From contig CAMWME010000004.1 of NCBI GenBank assembly GCA_947175325.1, positions 87,644 through 151,643 on the forward strand: a stretch of DNA of 64,000 nt, written 5' to 3'. This DNA comes from an uncultured Clostridia bacterium (GTDB lineage Bacteria > Bacillota > Clostridia > Christensenellales > Borkfalkiaceae). Both the position numbers and the translations under genes were made by a program. Shown here one piece after another: positions 35,304 to 45,700 of this stretch. How positions within the stretch are numbered: position 1 is the first letter of the stretch; each line of letters opens with the position of its first letter. The notes beneath the pieces are model-generated. The model saw only the letters and a program-made list of their open reading frames with translations. It searched no databases and was not told the DNA's origin.

Positions 35304-36464
35304 TTATTGTTTCTCAACCTTTTTGCCGTAGATAGCGGATACGTTGTTTGCAAACTTCTGCATCTTGTCGCACGATTTTAAGGGCACACTCTCCTCGTAC
35401 TCGTCAAGCTTTTTGGACTGCTCGCGCGAAAGCTTTTGGGGCACGTCTATTTCAACCGTAACGTAAAGGTTGCCCGTGCCGTGTATGGTTTTTACACCCT
35501 TACCTCTAAGGCAGAAGCGCGTGCCGCTGGGGGTGCATTCGGGAATGGAAAGCTCCAACGTATCGTCTATGCCGGGTACTTGGATTTTTCCGCCGCAAAC
35601 CGCCGTCTTGTAGGAAATGGGTACGGTAACGTACAAATCCCTATCCTCGCGGTGCAAAAGCTTGTGCGGCTCGATATGGAAGTTAATGTATAAATCCCCG
35701 CTTTCGCCGCCGTTGCCCGCCGCTTGCCCGAAGCCGCGTTTTCTGAGTGAGCTGTCCTTATCCACGCCCGCGGGAATATTGACTGTGAAGCGCGTTTCGT
35801 TGCGCTGGTAACCCTTGCCTTTACAGTCGGGGCACCTATCCAAAATTTTCTTACCCGTGCCGCCGCAGTCGGGGCAGCCCGCAACTTGAATGGTTCTGCC
35901 GAAAATGGTGTCTTGCTGGAACTTCACCCTACCGCTGCCGCCGCAACGGGGGCACTTTTGGTACGCCGTGCCGCCCTTTGCACCCGTGCCGTTACAAGAA
36001 GTGCAAGGCTCGTTACGCATATAGCTGACGGTTTTCGTGCAGCCCTTGATAGCGTCGAGGAAGGAAAGGTTTATCGTCTGCTGAATGTCCGCGCCGCGCG
36101 GGGTTGCCGTCTGCGCGCTTCCTCTTCCGCCGCCGAAGCCGCCGCCGAAAACGGAATTTATAATATCCTCGAAGCCGCCCATTCCGCCGCCGAACCCACC
36201 GAAACCGCCGCCGAAGGGGTTACCGCCCATTCCGCCCATGCCGGGATGTTCAAGCTCGTAGTCGTACTGCTTGCGTTTATTCTCGTCCGAAAGAACTTCG
36301 TTCGCTTCGTTTATCTCTTTGAACTTCTCTGCCGCCACCGTATCGCCCGGGTGAAAGTCGGGGTGGTACTGCTTTGCAAGCTTTCTGTACGCCGACTTTA
36401 TCTCGTCTTGCGAAGCCGTCTTGGGAACGCCGAGAACGTCGTAATAATTTTTCTTATCCGCCAT
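35304..36464 (-). CDS. dnaJ: Chaperone DnaJ
   Basis: Type I Hsp40 (386 aa) that stimulates DnaK. The J domain (1-70) has the HPD motif in [12 protein letters not shown] Gly/Phe region (about 75-115) with GGFGG repeats follows. The zinc domain has four CxxCxGxG units ([32 protein letters not shown]), then the C-terminal substrate-binding domains. It is the last gene of grpE-dnaK-dnaJ and is separated from dnaK by a hairpin. Confidence 0.97.
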   Translation of the reverse strand: MADKKNYYDVLGVPKTASQDEIKSAYRKLAKQYHPDFHPGDTVAAEKFKEINEANEVLSDENKRKQYDYELEHPGMGGMGGNPFGGGFGGFGGGMGGFEDIINSVFGGGFGGGRGSAQTATPRGADIQQTINLSFLDAIKGCTKTVSYMRNEPCTSCNGTGAKGGTAYQKCPRCGGSGRVKFQQDTIFGRTIQVAGCPDCGGTGKKILDRCPDCKGKGYQRNETRFTVNIPAGVDKDSSLRKRGFGQAAGNGGESGDLYINFHIEPHKLLHREDRDLYVTVPISYKTAVCGGKIQVPGIDDTLELSIPECTPSGTRFCLRGKGVKTIHGTGNLYVTVEIDVPQKLSREQSKKLDEYEESVPLKSCDKMQKFANNVSAIYGKKVEKQ

Positions 36465-36480
36465 ACGTTAAAACCGCTTA

Positions 36481-36504
36481 AAGGGGTGTTAGCAAACACC
36501 CCTT
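36481..36504 (-). terminator. Hairpin between dnaK and dnaJ
   Basis: Perfect stem AAGGGGTGTT (36481-36490) with AACACCCCTT (36495-36504). It lacks a clear U-tract on the minus strand, so it is more likely a processing or attenuating hairpin than a full stop. Confidence 0.6.
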
Positions 36505-36520
36505 TGTTCTATTTTACTTT

Positions 36521-38326
36521 TTATTTGTGTTGGGTAAATTCGGTGCCGTCGTCGCCGCCGGGGGTACCGCCCATTCCGCCGTTCGGGTTGCCGCCCGCTT
36601 GCTGATACATTTTGGCGATTACGGGTTGAACGTCGTTTGAAAGGGTATCTATTGCCGCCTTGATGCGGTCGTTGTCGCCGCTTTCAAGCTCGGTCTTAGC
36701 CTTTGCGATAGCGTCCTCAACGGTCTTCTTGTCCTCGTCGGAGAGCTTGTCGCCCGCTTCCTTCAAGGTCTTTTCAAGTCCGTCAATCATACCCTCTAAG
36801 TTGTTCTTGTTGTCAACGGCTTCCTTACGCTTCTTGTCCTCTTCGGCGTACTTCTCGGCGTCCTTAACCGCCTTGTCGATATCCTCGTCGGATAAGTTGG
36901 TTGAAGCGGTAATGGTAATGTTCGTGCTCTTGCCCGTGCCCAAGTCCTTTGCGGTTACGTTCACGATACCGTTTGCGTCAACGTCGAAGGTAACTTCAAT
37001 CTGGGGCACTCCGCGAGGTGCGGGGGGAATATCGGTAAGCATAAACTTACCGAGCGACTTATTGTCGCGTGCGAACTTTCTTTCGCCTTGCAAAACGTTG
37101 ATTTCAACGCCGGGCTGGTTGTCTGCCGCGGTCGAGAAGATTTGGCTCTTCTTTACGGGGATAGTCGTGTTTCTCTCGATTAACGGTGTGGATACGCCGC
37201 CCAAGGTTTCGATGCCGAGGGTCAAAGGCATAACGTCGAGAAGGAGCACGTCCTTAACCTCGCCCGATAAAACGCCGCCTTGAATTGCCGCGCCTATCGC
37301 AACGCACTCGTCGGGGTTGATGCCCTTGAAGGGTTCCTTACCCGTAACTTGTTTAACCTTATCGAATACGGCGGGAATACGCGTTGAGCCGCCCACCATT
37401 ATAACCTTTGAAATGTCGCTGTACGAAAGCCCCGCGTCGCTCATAGCCTTTCTCATAGGCTCAACCGTGCGCTCTACGAGGTCGGAAGTGAGGCTGTCGA
37501 ACTTCGGCTTGGAAATGTCGATATCGAGGTGCTGGGGCGCGCCGTCAACTACGGTAATGAAGGGAAGGTTTACGTTGGTACTGCTCATACCCGAAAGCTC
37601 TATCTTCGCCTTCTCCGCCGCCTCTTTAAGCCTCTGCATTGCCATCTTGTCCTTGGAAAGGTCAACGCCCGTATCCTTCTTGAAGGTGTCTACGAGGTAG
37701 TCGATTACCTTGTTATCGAAGTCGTCGCCGCCGAGGTGAGTATCGCCGTTGGTTGCAAGCACTTCGAAAACGCCGTCGCCGATTTCCAAAATCGAAACGT
37801 CGAAGGTGCCGCCGCCGAGGTCGTAAATCATAACCTTTTGGCTACCCTCTTGCTTGTCAAGTCCGTAAGCAAGCGCCGCCGCAGTGGGCTCGTTGATAAT
37901 TCTTAAAACGTTAAGTCCCGCGATTTTGCCCGCGTCCTTGGTAGCTTGGCGCTGGCTGTCGTTGAAGTATGCGGGGCAAGTGATAACCGCGTCGGTAACC
38001 TTTCCGCCGAGGTAGCTTTCCGCATCCGCTTTAAGCTTGGAAAGTATCATTGCGGAAATTTCTTGAGGGGAATAGCCCTTTTCGATATTTACCTTGTAGG
38101 ATTCGCCCATGTGGCGCTTAATAGAAATAACCGTCTTGTCGGGCGAAGCAACTGCAAGTCTTTTTGCCGCTTGACCCACGATACGGCTGCCGTCAGCCTT
38201 GAAGGATACGACCGAGGGGGTCGTTCTGTTGCCCTCGCTGTTGGCGATAACTACGGGCTCGCCGCCTTCCATAACGGCAACGCACGAGTTAGTTGTTCCT
38301 AAATCTATACCTATTACTTTTCCCAT
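36521..38326 (-). CDS. dnaK: Chaperone DnaK
   Basis: Hsp70 chaperone (601 aa). The nucleotide-binding domain has [43 protein letters not shown] and [10 protein letters not shown]; the linker [15 protein letters not shown] leads to the substrate-binding domain. The C-terminal tail is Gly/Asn-rich and ends [10 protein letters not shown]. It is the standard length for a Gram-positive DnaK (without the 24-residue insert of proteobacterial proteins). Confidence 0.98.
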   Translation of the reverse strand: MGKVIGIDLGTTNSCVAVMEGGEPVVIANSEGNRTTPSVVSFKADGSRIVGQAAKRLAVASPDKTVISIKRHMGESYKVNIEKGYSPQEISAMILSKLKADAESYLGGKVTDAVITCPAYFNDSQRQATKDAGKIAGLNVLRIINEPTAAALAYGLDKQEGSQKVMIYDLGGGTFDVSILEIGDGVFEVLATNGDTHLGGDDFDNKVIDYLVDTFKKDTGVDLSKDKMAMQRLKEAAEKAKIELSGMSSTNVNLPFITVVDGAPQHLDIDISKPKFDSLTSDLVERTVEPMRKAMSDAGLSYSDISKVIMVGGSTRIPAVFDKVKQVTGKEPFKGINPDECVAIGAAIQGGVLSGEVKDVLLLDVMPLTLGIETLGGVSTPLIERNTTIPVKKSQIFSTAADNQPGVEINVLQGERKFARDNKSLGKFMLTDIPPAPRGVPQIEVTFDVDANGIVNVTAKDLGTGKSTNITITASTNLSDEDIDKAVKDAEKYAEEDKKRKEAVDNKNNLEGMIDGLEKTLKEAGDKLSDEDKKTVEDAIAKAKTELESGDNDRIKAAIDTLSNDVQPVIAKMYQQAGGNPNGGMGGTPGGDDGTEFTQHK

Positions 38327-38345
38327 AATGTTTACACTCCTTATT

Positions 38346-38894
38346 TTATATGGTAACGGCTACTTGCGCGTAACGGATAACCTTTCCGTCCTTCGCCTTA
38401 TAGCCTTTCTTTAAAACTTGTTTAACTTTGTTGGGTTCTTCGCCGTCGCCGCAAGGGAAGTTTAACACCGCTTCCATCACGCCTTCATCAAAGTCCGCAC
38501 CCGCTTCAACGGGAATTTCTTCGATGCCCAACGACGAGAGGATATTTGCAAAGCTTTTTATAACCTTATCAATGCCCGCCTTCGTCTTTTCGTCCGAAGC
38601 TCCGTCAAGCGCGTAACCGAAGTTGTCCGCAACGGGAAGAAGCTTTAAAACCGCCTCCGCCGCGCCGTCCGCATACGCCTTTGAAACTGCGGCTTGGTTG
38701 CGCTTTCTGTAATTGTCGTACTCGGCGGAAACCGCGTACCACTTTCTTTTGTAGTCCTCGGCAAGGGCGTTCGCCTTTTCAAGCTCGGAAGGCTCCAAAG
38801 GTTTTTCAACCTCTTCAAGCTCTTCGGCGGCTACGGGCTCCCCGTCAAGCTCCTCTTCTTCGTTATGCTTTAAATCGTCTTTTTTCTTCGCCAT
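38346..38894 (-). CDS. grpE: Nucleotide exchange factor GrpE
   Basis: GrpE (182 aa) releases ADP from DnaK. An acidic, low-complexity N-terminus (1-45) leads to the long dimerising helix with [20 protein letters not shown] and the beta domain with [21 protein letters not shown], which are typical. It is the first gene of grpE-dnaK-dnaJ; no hrcA precedes it and no CIRCE operator is seen upstream. Confidence 0.95.
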   Translation of the reverse strand: MAKKKDDLKHNEEEELDGEPVAAEELEEVEKPLEPSELEKANALAEDYKRKWYAVSAEYDNYRKRNQAAVSKAYADGAAEAVLKLLPVADNFGYALDGASDEKTKAGIDKVIKSFANILSSLGIEEIPVEAGADFDEGVMEAVLNFPCGDGEEPNKVKQVLKKGYKAKDGKVIRYAQVAVTI

Positions 38895-38980
38895 TTCTTA
38901 TCTCACAGTTTTTCTATACATTATTAATATAAACTTTATCCCGCCCGTTAAACAAAAAAGTTACATATTTTTTTATTCCG

Positions 38981-39009
38981 TTGACAATTTTCCCCTTCGG
39001 GTTTAAAAT
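38981..39009 (+). promoter_or_regulatory. Promoter giving a leaderless mRNA for serine dehydratase
   Basis: Perfect TTGACA (38981-38986), 17-bp spacer, TAAAAT (39004-39009). The ATG at 39016 begins six bases after the -10, so little or no leader is expected. Confidence 0.75.
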
Positions 39010-39015
39010 TAAAGC

Positions 39016-40251
39016 ATGCAATCACTACACGAAATTTACAAAATCGGCAGAGGCCCTTCCTCCTCCCACACGATGGGTCCCGAAAGGGCTATAAAAATCG
39101 TAAAAGGCTTGTACCCCAAGGCGGACCTATTGAAGGTTACTATTTACGGCTCGCTTGCCCTCACGGGCGAAGGGCACGGCACGCAGACGGTTATAGCCAA
39201 AACCGCAAAGCCCTTAAAGTGCGAAGTCGTTTTCGACAGCGAATCCCCTTGCCCCGTCCACCCTAATACGATGGATATTGCGGTTTACAAAAAGGGCGAG
39301 CTTCTTGATACCAAGCGCGTTTACAGCGTCGGCGGCGGCACAGTAATTTTCGACGGCGAGCCCGCAGACAAATACGAAAAGTACGCCGACGACAGCATTT
39401 ATCCCCTTAACAGCTACACCGAAATTTCGGACTACTGCAAGGCGCACAATATGCGGCTTTGGCAGTACGTAGAGATGTGCGAGGGCAAGGAAATTTTCGA
39501 CTTCCTCCTCACCGTTTGGGAGCAGATGAAACAGACTATCCAAGACGGGCTTGCCGTTTCGGGCACCCTCCCCGGGATACTTGGCACGAAAAGACGCGCG
39601 CAAAAGCTTTTCAATCAACGCCACATTGACGAATCCGCGCAGACCCGCGAGAACAGACTTGTATGCTCGTACGCGTTTGCAACGGGCGAGCAGAACGCCG
39701 CCGGCGGAATTATAGTTACCGCCCCCACTTGCGGGGCGTGCGGGGTTGTGCCTTCGGTTTTGAAGTATATGCAAGACGAGCGCGGCTTTACTGATTTGGA
39801 AATTGCCCACGCGCTTGCAACGGGCGGAATTATAGGAAACCTTATAAAGAAAAACGCTTCCATAAGCGGTGCGGAATGCGGGTGCCAAGCGGAGATAGGC
39901 TCGGCTTGTTCCATGGCGGCCGCTGCCCTTGCCGAACTTTTTGAAATGGGCTTAGGGCAAATCGAGTACGCCGCCGAAGTTGCTATGGAGCATCACTTGG
40001 GTTTAACCTGCGACCCCATTGCGGGGCTCGTGCAGATACCTTGTATCGAGAGAAACGCCGTTGCCGCCATGCGTGCTATTAACGCGTTGTCGCTTGCGAA
40101 CTTCCTTGCGGACAGCCGCAAAATCAGCTTCGATATAATAGTTAAAACCATGTACAACACGGGCAAGGACCTTTTGAACAGCTATAAGGAAACCTCGTCC
40201 GGCGGGCTTGCAAGATACTACGAACTGCCCGTGAAGAAGAGTAAAAATTAA
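39016..40251 (+). CDS. sdaA: L-serine ammonia-lyase, iron-sulfur type, single chain
   Basis: Deaminates L-serine to pyruvate and ammonia in the cytosol with a [4Fe-4S] cluster. The 411-aa protein fuses the beta part (EIYKIGRGPSSSHTMGPERA, which contains the substrate-binding SSSHTMGP) to the alpha part with cluster cysteines in TCGACGVVPS, GAECGCQAEIGSAC and the later LVQIPCIERNA. It is shorter than E. coli SdaA (454 aa). It has no ribosome site, consistent with its leaderless promoter. Confidence 0.92.
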   Translation: MQSLHEIYKIGRGPSSSHTMGPERAIKIVKGLYPKADLLKVTIYGSLALTGEGHGTQTVIAKTAKPLKCEVVFDSESPCPVHPNTMDIAVYKKGELLDTKRVYSVGGGTVIFDGEPADKYEKYADDSIYPLNSYTEISDYCKAHNMRLWQYVEMCEGKEIFDFLLTVWEQMKQTIQDGLAVSGTLPGILGTKRRAQKLFNQRHIDESAQTRENRLVCSYAFATGEQNAAGGIIVTAPTCGACGVVPSVLKYMQDERGFTDLEIAHALATGGIIGNLIKKNASISGAECGCQAEIGSACSMAAAALAELFEMGLGQIEYAAEVAMEHHLGLTCDPIAGLVQIPCIERNAVAAMRAINALSLANFLADSRKISFDIIVKTMYNTGKDLLNSYKETSSGGLARYYELPVKKSKN

Positions 40252-40254
40252 ACT

Positions 40255-40294
40255 TAAAGCCGCTGCGCGTTTCGCGCAGCGGCTTATTATTTTA
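40255..40294 (+). terminator. Terminator of the serine dehydratase gene
   Basis: Perfect stem GCCGCTGCGCG (40259-40269) with CGCGCAGCGGC (40273-40283), followed by TTATTATTTT. Confidence 0.85.
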
Positions 40295-40307
40295 AATAAA
40301 ATATGCT

Positions 40308-40592
40308 TTACTTTATAAAATCTTTACCGTCTTTCTTTTGCTTTGCGGGCAAAGTTTTGAACAGTACTGGGCTCTCTTTTTCTTCGCTGACTTTACTTTC
40401 TTTGTTGTCTGTTTTTTGCTTCTTCTTTCTAAAATGGCAGATTATAAATGTTACACAAGCAAAAATGCCAAGAAAAATAAACAAACACAACATGCCAACC
40501 AACAAATCAAACAAGCTGGCACTTGATCCTCCCGCATACGCAGTTGTAAAAACTGAAGCAATACAATAAATTATATAAGTAATAAATTCCAT
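40308..40592 (-). CDS. Small single-pass membrane protein, unknown
   Basis: A possible 94-aa protein with two hydrophobic stretches (about 3-20 and 27-52) and a charged, Lys/Glu-rich C-terminal tail (53-94). This hydrophobic-then-basic layout resembles a real membrane protein more than a random frame. No homology is recognised and the ribosome site is weak (AGG 13 bases upstream). The opposite strand also has open frames here, so coding status is uncertain. Confidence 0.4.
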   Translation of the reverse strand: MEFITYIIYCIASVFTTAYAGGSSASLFDLLVGMLCLFIFLGIFACVTFIICHFRKKKQKTDNKESKVSEEKESPVLFKTLPAKQKKDGKDFIK

Positions 40593-40626
40593 AAAACATA
40601 AACCTATTACAATTATATTTCAAATT

Positions 40627-41235
40627 TTACAATAAATGTTTACGAATAGCTTTAATAGCTTGGTCTGCTATAAGGCGAGAACCTCTATGGGTAGGGTGAA
40701 CGCCGTCCAAAGAATATTCGGAATAAGGCAACCTTTCGCAAAGCCCGTTGAACATTTCGTCGTAAGCAACGAACTCGTCCGCAGTTTTTAAAGCAACCTT
40801 ATTTACAACGGCAAGCTCTTCGTTAAAAAGCTTACGCATTCTCAGCTTGTCGGGCGCGGGCAGAAGGAACGGTTCAAGGAATATCACCACCATACCCTCT
40901 TTTTTAAGCCTCTTTAAAAGCTCTTTTAAATCGCTTTCGAACTGCTTCAAATCAAGCGGCTTGTCCGCCTTGAACTGGTGAATGGTGTTGTTTATGCCTA
41001 TCATTATAACTACGGCGTCGGGCTTTAAAGAAATTACGTCCTCGTCAACGCGCGCCAAAAGGTCGGAAACTTCGTCCCCCGAAACGCCTTTATTTATAAG
41101 TTCTATATCCGTATCGGGATAGATAGGGCGAAGCTTGTCCGACAGAATTTTAACGTATCCCGTACCAAGCGATTTAATATCGCCTCTGTCCCTTCCGCAG
41201 TCCGTTATCGAATCACCGAAAAATACTATTCTCAT
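40627..41235 (-). CDS. SGNH/GDSL hydrolase
   Basis: A 202-aa esterase or deacetylase of the SGNH fold without signal peptide. Block I is VFFGDSITDCGRD (Ser nucleophile), block II glycine lies in KGVSGDEV, block III Asn is in MIGINNTIHQF, and block V is SLDGVHPTHRG (Asp and His of the triad). Family members deacetylate sugars or hydrolyse acyl esters. It starts at an ATG preceded by GAGGGG. Confidence 0.9.
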   Translation of the reverse strand: MRIVFFGDSITDCGRDRGDIKSLGTGYVKILSDKLRPIYPDTDIELINKGVSGDEVSDLLARVDEDVISLKPDAVVIMIGINNTIHQFKADKPLDLKQFESDLKELLKRLKKEGMVVIFLEPFLLPAPDKLRMRKLFNEELAVVNKVALKTADEFVAYDEMFNGLCERLPYSEYSLDGVHPTHRGSRLIADQAIKAIRKHLL

Positions 41236-41312
41236 AATCCCCTCACTTATTCTTTTACCATTTTAGCACAAAGGACTTGCATTTGCAAGCCCCGATAAAA
41301 TTTTTAATTAAT

Positions 41313-42170
41313 TTATTTTAAAGCACTATCCTCATCCGCTTGCACGGTGAAAAAACTCAACAACCATGTAGCAAAGTCATCACGTAACTCATAATAATTT
41401 GAATTATACCGGATATAAACTTTTTTGTATTCTTTGTGCACCCATAAAGAAATATCGTACTCCGAGTTATCGGTTTTTATAGTGAGCAAGCCGGAATTGT
41501 AATAAAAACCGTTAGGTTTGTCCCCAACAAAGTAGTACTCTGCTAAAAAGCTTGCCGTTGAAAAGGAACTTAAAAAGTTTTCTTTGTCCGTTGCATCGGT
41601 AAGCGTTAAATCCGCAACGCCGTTTTCAATAAAGTAGTTTATTTCTTTTATTTCCGCCACCGAAAGAGAAGCTATTGCCGGATATATTTCTTTTAAAATT
41701 ACTCCTACTCGGCTTCCTTTCGGGTAAGCGTTTTCATCAGTTAATTCATAAGTTACGTTCCCGTCGCTAAGTATAAATTCATACCAAGTGCCGTCAAAAG
41801 AAAATTTTCCACAACTTCCCGTAAGGATAGTGCCGTCCGATAAATTGACGGTAACCTTGGTAGCTCTAGCTCTTATGCCACCTTTTTCAGTAAAAGTACC
41901 CGTCCTCTCGTTTCCGTTAAGGTCGGTTATGGTAACGGTTCCGTCCTCTTTAAAAGAGAAAACCAGATAGTCTGAAGATAAAATCGTTCCGTTGTAATAA
42001 TCTCCAATACCGGGGTAATAAGTCTTGCCGTTTTCAATAACGTGCCTAATATACCACCTTTCGATTTTTGTAGGGGAAAAACAACAACCGCTGACCGCAA
42101 AACAAGAAAGCGCGATTAATACGATTACTAAAGTCAACGTTAAATATCTTATAATCTTTTTTTGTTTCAT
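41313..42170 (-). CDS. Lipoprotein of unknown function
   Basis: A 285-aa exported protein. A basic N-terminus and hydrophobic core (about 8-26) end in a lipobox (FAVSGC), so it is probably lipid-anchored. The rest is rich in beta-strand patterns with two related stretches, LVFSFKEDGTVTITDLNG and KFSFDGTWYEFILSDGNVTY, resembling lipocalin-like META/extracellular beta folds. No family is recognised. It is monocistronic. Confidence 0.6.
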   Translation of the reverse strand: MKQKKIIRYLTLTLVIVLIALSCFAVSGCCFSPTKIERWYIRHVIENGKTYYPGIGDYYNGTILSSDYLVFSFKEDGTVTITDLNGNERTGTFTEKGGIRARATKVTVNLSDGTILTGSCGKFSFDGTWYEFILSDGNVTYELTDENAYPKGSRVGVILKEIYPAIASLSVAEIKEINYFIENGVADLTLTDATDKENFLSSFSTASFLAEYYFVGDKPNGFYYNSGLLTIKTDNSEYDISLWVHKEYKKVYIRYNSNYYELRDDFATWLLSFFTVQADEDSALK

Positions 42171-42321
42171 ATTAAAATCCCTACTCCTTTATCGTTGGAT
42201 TATTATATCACTTTATTGCCAAATTGCAAGTGTCGTAATTACAACGAAGTAAATTACGGTTTTGTCCCACCAAAAGTAAACTTTAATTTTTATGAATTTT
42301 GAAAAACCCCGAAATAATGTT

Positions 42322-42350
42322 TTGACAAACGCATAAAATTATGATATAGT
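42322..42350 (+). promoter_or_regulatory. Promoter of tRNA-Ser
   Basis: TTGACA (42322-42327), 17-bp spacer, TATAGT (42345-42350), 29 bp before the mature tRNA. Confidence 0.85.
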
Positions 42351-42379
42351 AATTTGGCTTTTGAATAACTTAACTTTGA

Positions 42380-42470
42380 GCGGAAGTACCCAAGTGGCTC
42401 AAGGGGCTCCCCTGCTAAGGGAGTAGTACGGGAAACCGTAGCAAGGGTTCAAATCCCTTCTTCCGCGCCA
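42380..42470 (+). tRNA. tRNA-Ser (anticodon GCT)
   Basis: A 91-nt class II tRNA with encoded CCA. The acceptor GCGGAAG pairs with CTTCCGC, the anticodon stem CTCCC/GGGAG encloses CTGCTAA, and a long variable arm (TACGG...CCGTA) precedes the T-arm. It reads AGC/AGU serine codons. Confidence 0.96.
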
Positions 42471-42508
42471 AAAAACAGAGTAGGCTTTTGCTTACTCTGT
42501 TTTTTTAT
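42471..42508 (+). terminator. Terminator of tRNA-Ser
   Basis: Stem AACAGAGTAGGC / GCTTACTCTGTT with a TTTT loop and a long T-run, immediately behind the CCA. Confidence 0.85.
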
Positions 42509-42522
42509 TATCACAATTTATT

Positions 42523-42534
42523 GAAGGGGTTTGA
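42523..42534. repeat. Inverted partial copy of the tRNA-Ser T-arm
   Basis: GAAGGGGTTTGA is the reverse complement, with one mismatch in twelve, of the T-arm segment TCAAATCCCTTC of the tRNA (42449-42460). It parallels the elements behind tRNA-Arg and tRNA-Val but is shorter, with no clear second arm. Confidence 0.4.
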
Positions 42535-42571
42535 GGCTGGAGACGTGCTATTTTGCTCGAGGTATATAAAT

Positions 42572-42596
42572 TAAAAATGGGGCAAACGCCCCACTT
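42572..42596 (-). terminator. Terminator of the DGR target gene
   Basis: Hairpin TGGGGC / GCCCCA with a four-base loop, followed on the minus strand by ATTTTTAATTT; it lies about 140 bp beyond the target gene stop. Confidence 0.6.
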
Positions 42597-42622
42597 TTAT
42601 AAATTATTATCAAATTATCCGC

Positions 42623-42705
42623 AACCCGAAAGATTTATTGCGACTTTTTAAAACTAAATAAGAACCACATTATTTCATTTCATAGGCCGTATTTTCTTTC
42701 GGGTT
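42623..42705. repeat. Inverted repeat behind the DGR target gene
   Basis: Eleven-base perfect arms AACCCGAAAGA (42623-42633) and TCTTTCGGGTT (42695-42705) separated by 61 bp, just beyond the target gene stop. Role unknown; it could structure the 3' end of the mRNA. Confidence 0.5.
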
Positions 42706-42737
42706 ACGGTATGACACCCGTTTACACGGGATTGCCA

Positions 42738-45700
42738 TTAATTGAAGTCGCCAGGCGTTACGTCGTCGTAGAACCCGTCGGCGTCATATACGCCGTCCTT
42801 CTTTCTGCTTGACTTGATAAGTGCAATGATTGCTATAAAGATTGCAAGTACCGCCAATACGACGAGAAGTATCCACCACCAGCTCTGCATTCCGCCGTTG
42901 TCGGTGTTGTTGGTGTTGCCGCCCACGTCGGGAGGTAAAACAGAACTTGAACCGATTTGGAAGCTGAAGCTTTGCGCGTTAACTTTAACGTTGTTATCAT
43001 TGCCGAGTGCAAGCATAACTTCTGCAGTGTAATCACCCGCCTCGGTAGGTGCGGCGTTAAGAACGACACCGTTCTTTTTGTAAACGACTTTGTAAGCCGC
43101 CCCTTCCTTTACGAAGAAGCTTCCGCCCGTTGCCGTAGCGTTGTCACCCGTTATATTTGCAACCGTTCCGTTGTCATTCCAAGCTACCGTTGCAGTTGCT
43201 TCGGTTATGTTCCAAGAATAGGTGTCGGATACGTTGGTTGCAACGTAGTTGCCACTCTTAGGCACTACGGTCGCCTTTGTAGTTACGCTACCGACGTTCT
43301 TGTTCGCACCGTTAGTGTAGTACACGTCGAAGTCGCTTGCATGCGAACCGAGGTTTAAGCTAGCATTGTAAATTTGCCCGTTGTAGGCAACCGAATTGCT
43401 TGCAACCGCGTTGCCGTCGATTACCCAGCTTGCAGAGGATAAGTCTACTGCCTTGGGGTTGACTTTGAAGCTGCGGGAAGTGCCGCTGACGTTGGAGGTC
43501 AAGTTAAGCGAAGCGTGTGATGCGGTAATAAGGTAAGTACCTGCATCGAGGTTCGAAACGTCCGTGATGGGGTTCGTAAGAAGCACGCCGTCCTTATAAT
43601 ACTTGATTTCCACGCCGTCGCTACCCGAAACCGCGATAGCCGCGCTGTCACCGTAGGTGAACGTCTTGTTGTCGTCCGTCCATCCGTTGCTGTCAAGCTT
43701 AAAATCAACCGTTGCCGTGGTTACGGAAGAAACTACTTCGAAGGTTTGGAAGCTTTGACCGGATATCTGATAGTTGCCGTTCTTTGCAGCTACGGATATC
43801 ATACCCTTTTGTCCTATTAACGAGGACATAGAGTTTGCCGCAATCGTGAAGGAACCGGAACCGTTATCCGCTACGGGGGTATTTACGGTGCCGAATTTGC
43901 CGTACTTAACTTCAACTGCGTTTGCAACGCTTGCGGTAATGGTGATTGCGGGGTTGTTGCCGTCGGTGAATACCCAGCTTGCAAGGTTACCGAAGTTTAC
44001 CGTAACGCTCATGGGGTTTACCACGAAGCTTACGGAATTCACGGTGCTTGCAATGGTGTAGTTATCGTCAAGCGCACCCGAGCTTACGGTTACTACGTAA
44101 GAGCCCGCATCAATGCAGTTCGTAGCCGCAGTACCGTTCTTGGTAATGTTTCTGTTGGAAATTACAACCTTTTCGTTATTTACGCCCAAAGCATACACTT
44201 CGATAACGTTGTTGTTGCCCGAATAGATAAATACGTTTTGGGTGAGGTAAATAGTTTTAAGCTCGTAAGGGCTGATGGTGAAGGTTATAGTAGCTTGTGC
44301 ATAGGTGTAGTCGCCCGTCGTCTTTGCGTTGACGGTTGCAACATAACTACCGGCGAGAATAGCCGAATTGGTAGCTACGCCGCCCCTTGTAAGGCTGTCT
44401 ACTGCAAGATATACCTTTTCGCCGCCGATTACGATATAGGGCTTAGGAAGCTGATTTAAGCCGTTGTAGGTGCTTGACGCTCCGTTCTGCAACCCCTCCC
44501 ACTGCACGGTCTGAGAACCGTCTGCGGTAATGGTAAGGGTCTTGGTGCCCTCGAAGGTGTAATTGTCGTTGGAAATACCTAATACTTTAACGCTGTAAGT
44601 ACCTACTTCAACCGCATATACGAATTCGAAGATTACGTACACGGAGCCCGTATCACCGCCCGCAAGTGCGGAAGTGTTTACCGTACCTTCGGGAATTTTG
44701 ATATTGCCGTCGTAGGTGTAGGTTAAGCTGTTCTTCCACGTAATGTCGGTATCGGTAAGAACCTTTTTGCCTACGGTCTGAACCGCGGAAGCGTTAGATA
44801 TAACGTAGTTGTTGCAAGTTACCCAATTGAGTCCGCCGTCTTGTGACTGAGCCTCTGCGGTTACAACCCTTGTGCCCGCCTTGTTCGAGTCGCCCGTTAC
44901 AACGAATTTAAGCTTGCCGTTATCGTATTCGTCTTTAGCTACGGGGTCTAACGTGGAAGCGGTTACCTTTATGGGGTTGTTGCTTCCGTCAAGCGCGCCG
45001 TGCTGTAAACCCGTTAAATTGTTGTATACGACCGAAATAGTTCTCGGGTCAATACGCTGTGTCGTTTGCTGATTATCAAGCGTGTAGCCCGTAAGTGAAG
45101 CCACGTAGGTATAAGTTCCGGCATTCTTAGCGGGGTTAGTATAGTTAACGGTGGTATCGGGCATAAGTATGCCGACGTTTACCATAATCTTTTCACCGTC
45201 AACGATTATATAAGCTTTGGGCTTTTGATCCTGCCCGTTATAGGTAACTATCGAAGAGAAGCCTTCCCAAATTACCGTGTATTTACCGGTTGCCGAATCG
45301 GTAATTCTCAAATCGCGAGAAATCGTGCCCGCAAGTGCGAAGTTGGCGAATTTTGCGTCGGTGCCGAGCTTAGCCGTTGCCGTGTAGTCGCCTACCGTCC
45401 ACGTCGTTACGTTGCCCGTACCACTCGGAGCTGCGGCGAAGTCTACGTCAAGGACGTACGCTTGATTGTTGAAGCGGAACAAAGCCGTAACCGAGGGCTT
45501 TGCGTTAGGTGCAAACTTTGCACCCGAAACGAAGCTCCACTCTACGTCGTTGGCAGAGATTTGAACCTTTTCTACTTCGAACTCTATGCTTGCCGCGGTC
45601 GCTAACGTGTAATTGCCGTTATAAGTATTCGCCGCAACGGTCGCCTTATACTTGCCCGCGGTTATTGCGTTGGACGCAGGTACGTCGTAGGTGCCCGCCG

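Noticed and set aside
38895..39015. CIRCE operator before grpE
   Set aside because: No TTAGCACTC-N9-GAGTGCTAA or close variant is present on either strand.
40303..40569. Plus-strand 88-aa open frame opposite the small membrane protein
   Set aside because: Hydrophobic only because it opposes a membrane protein; no start signal. The minus-strand frame is kept at low confidence instead.
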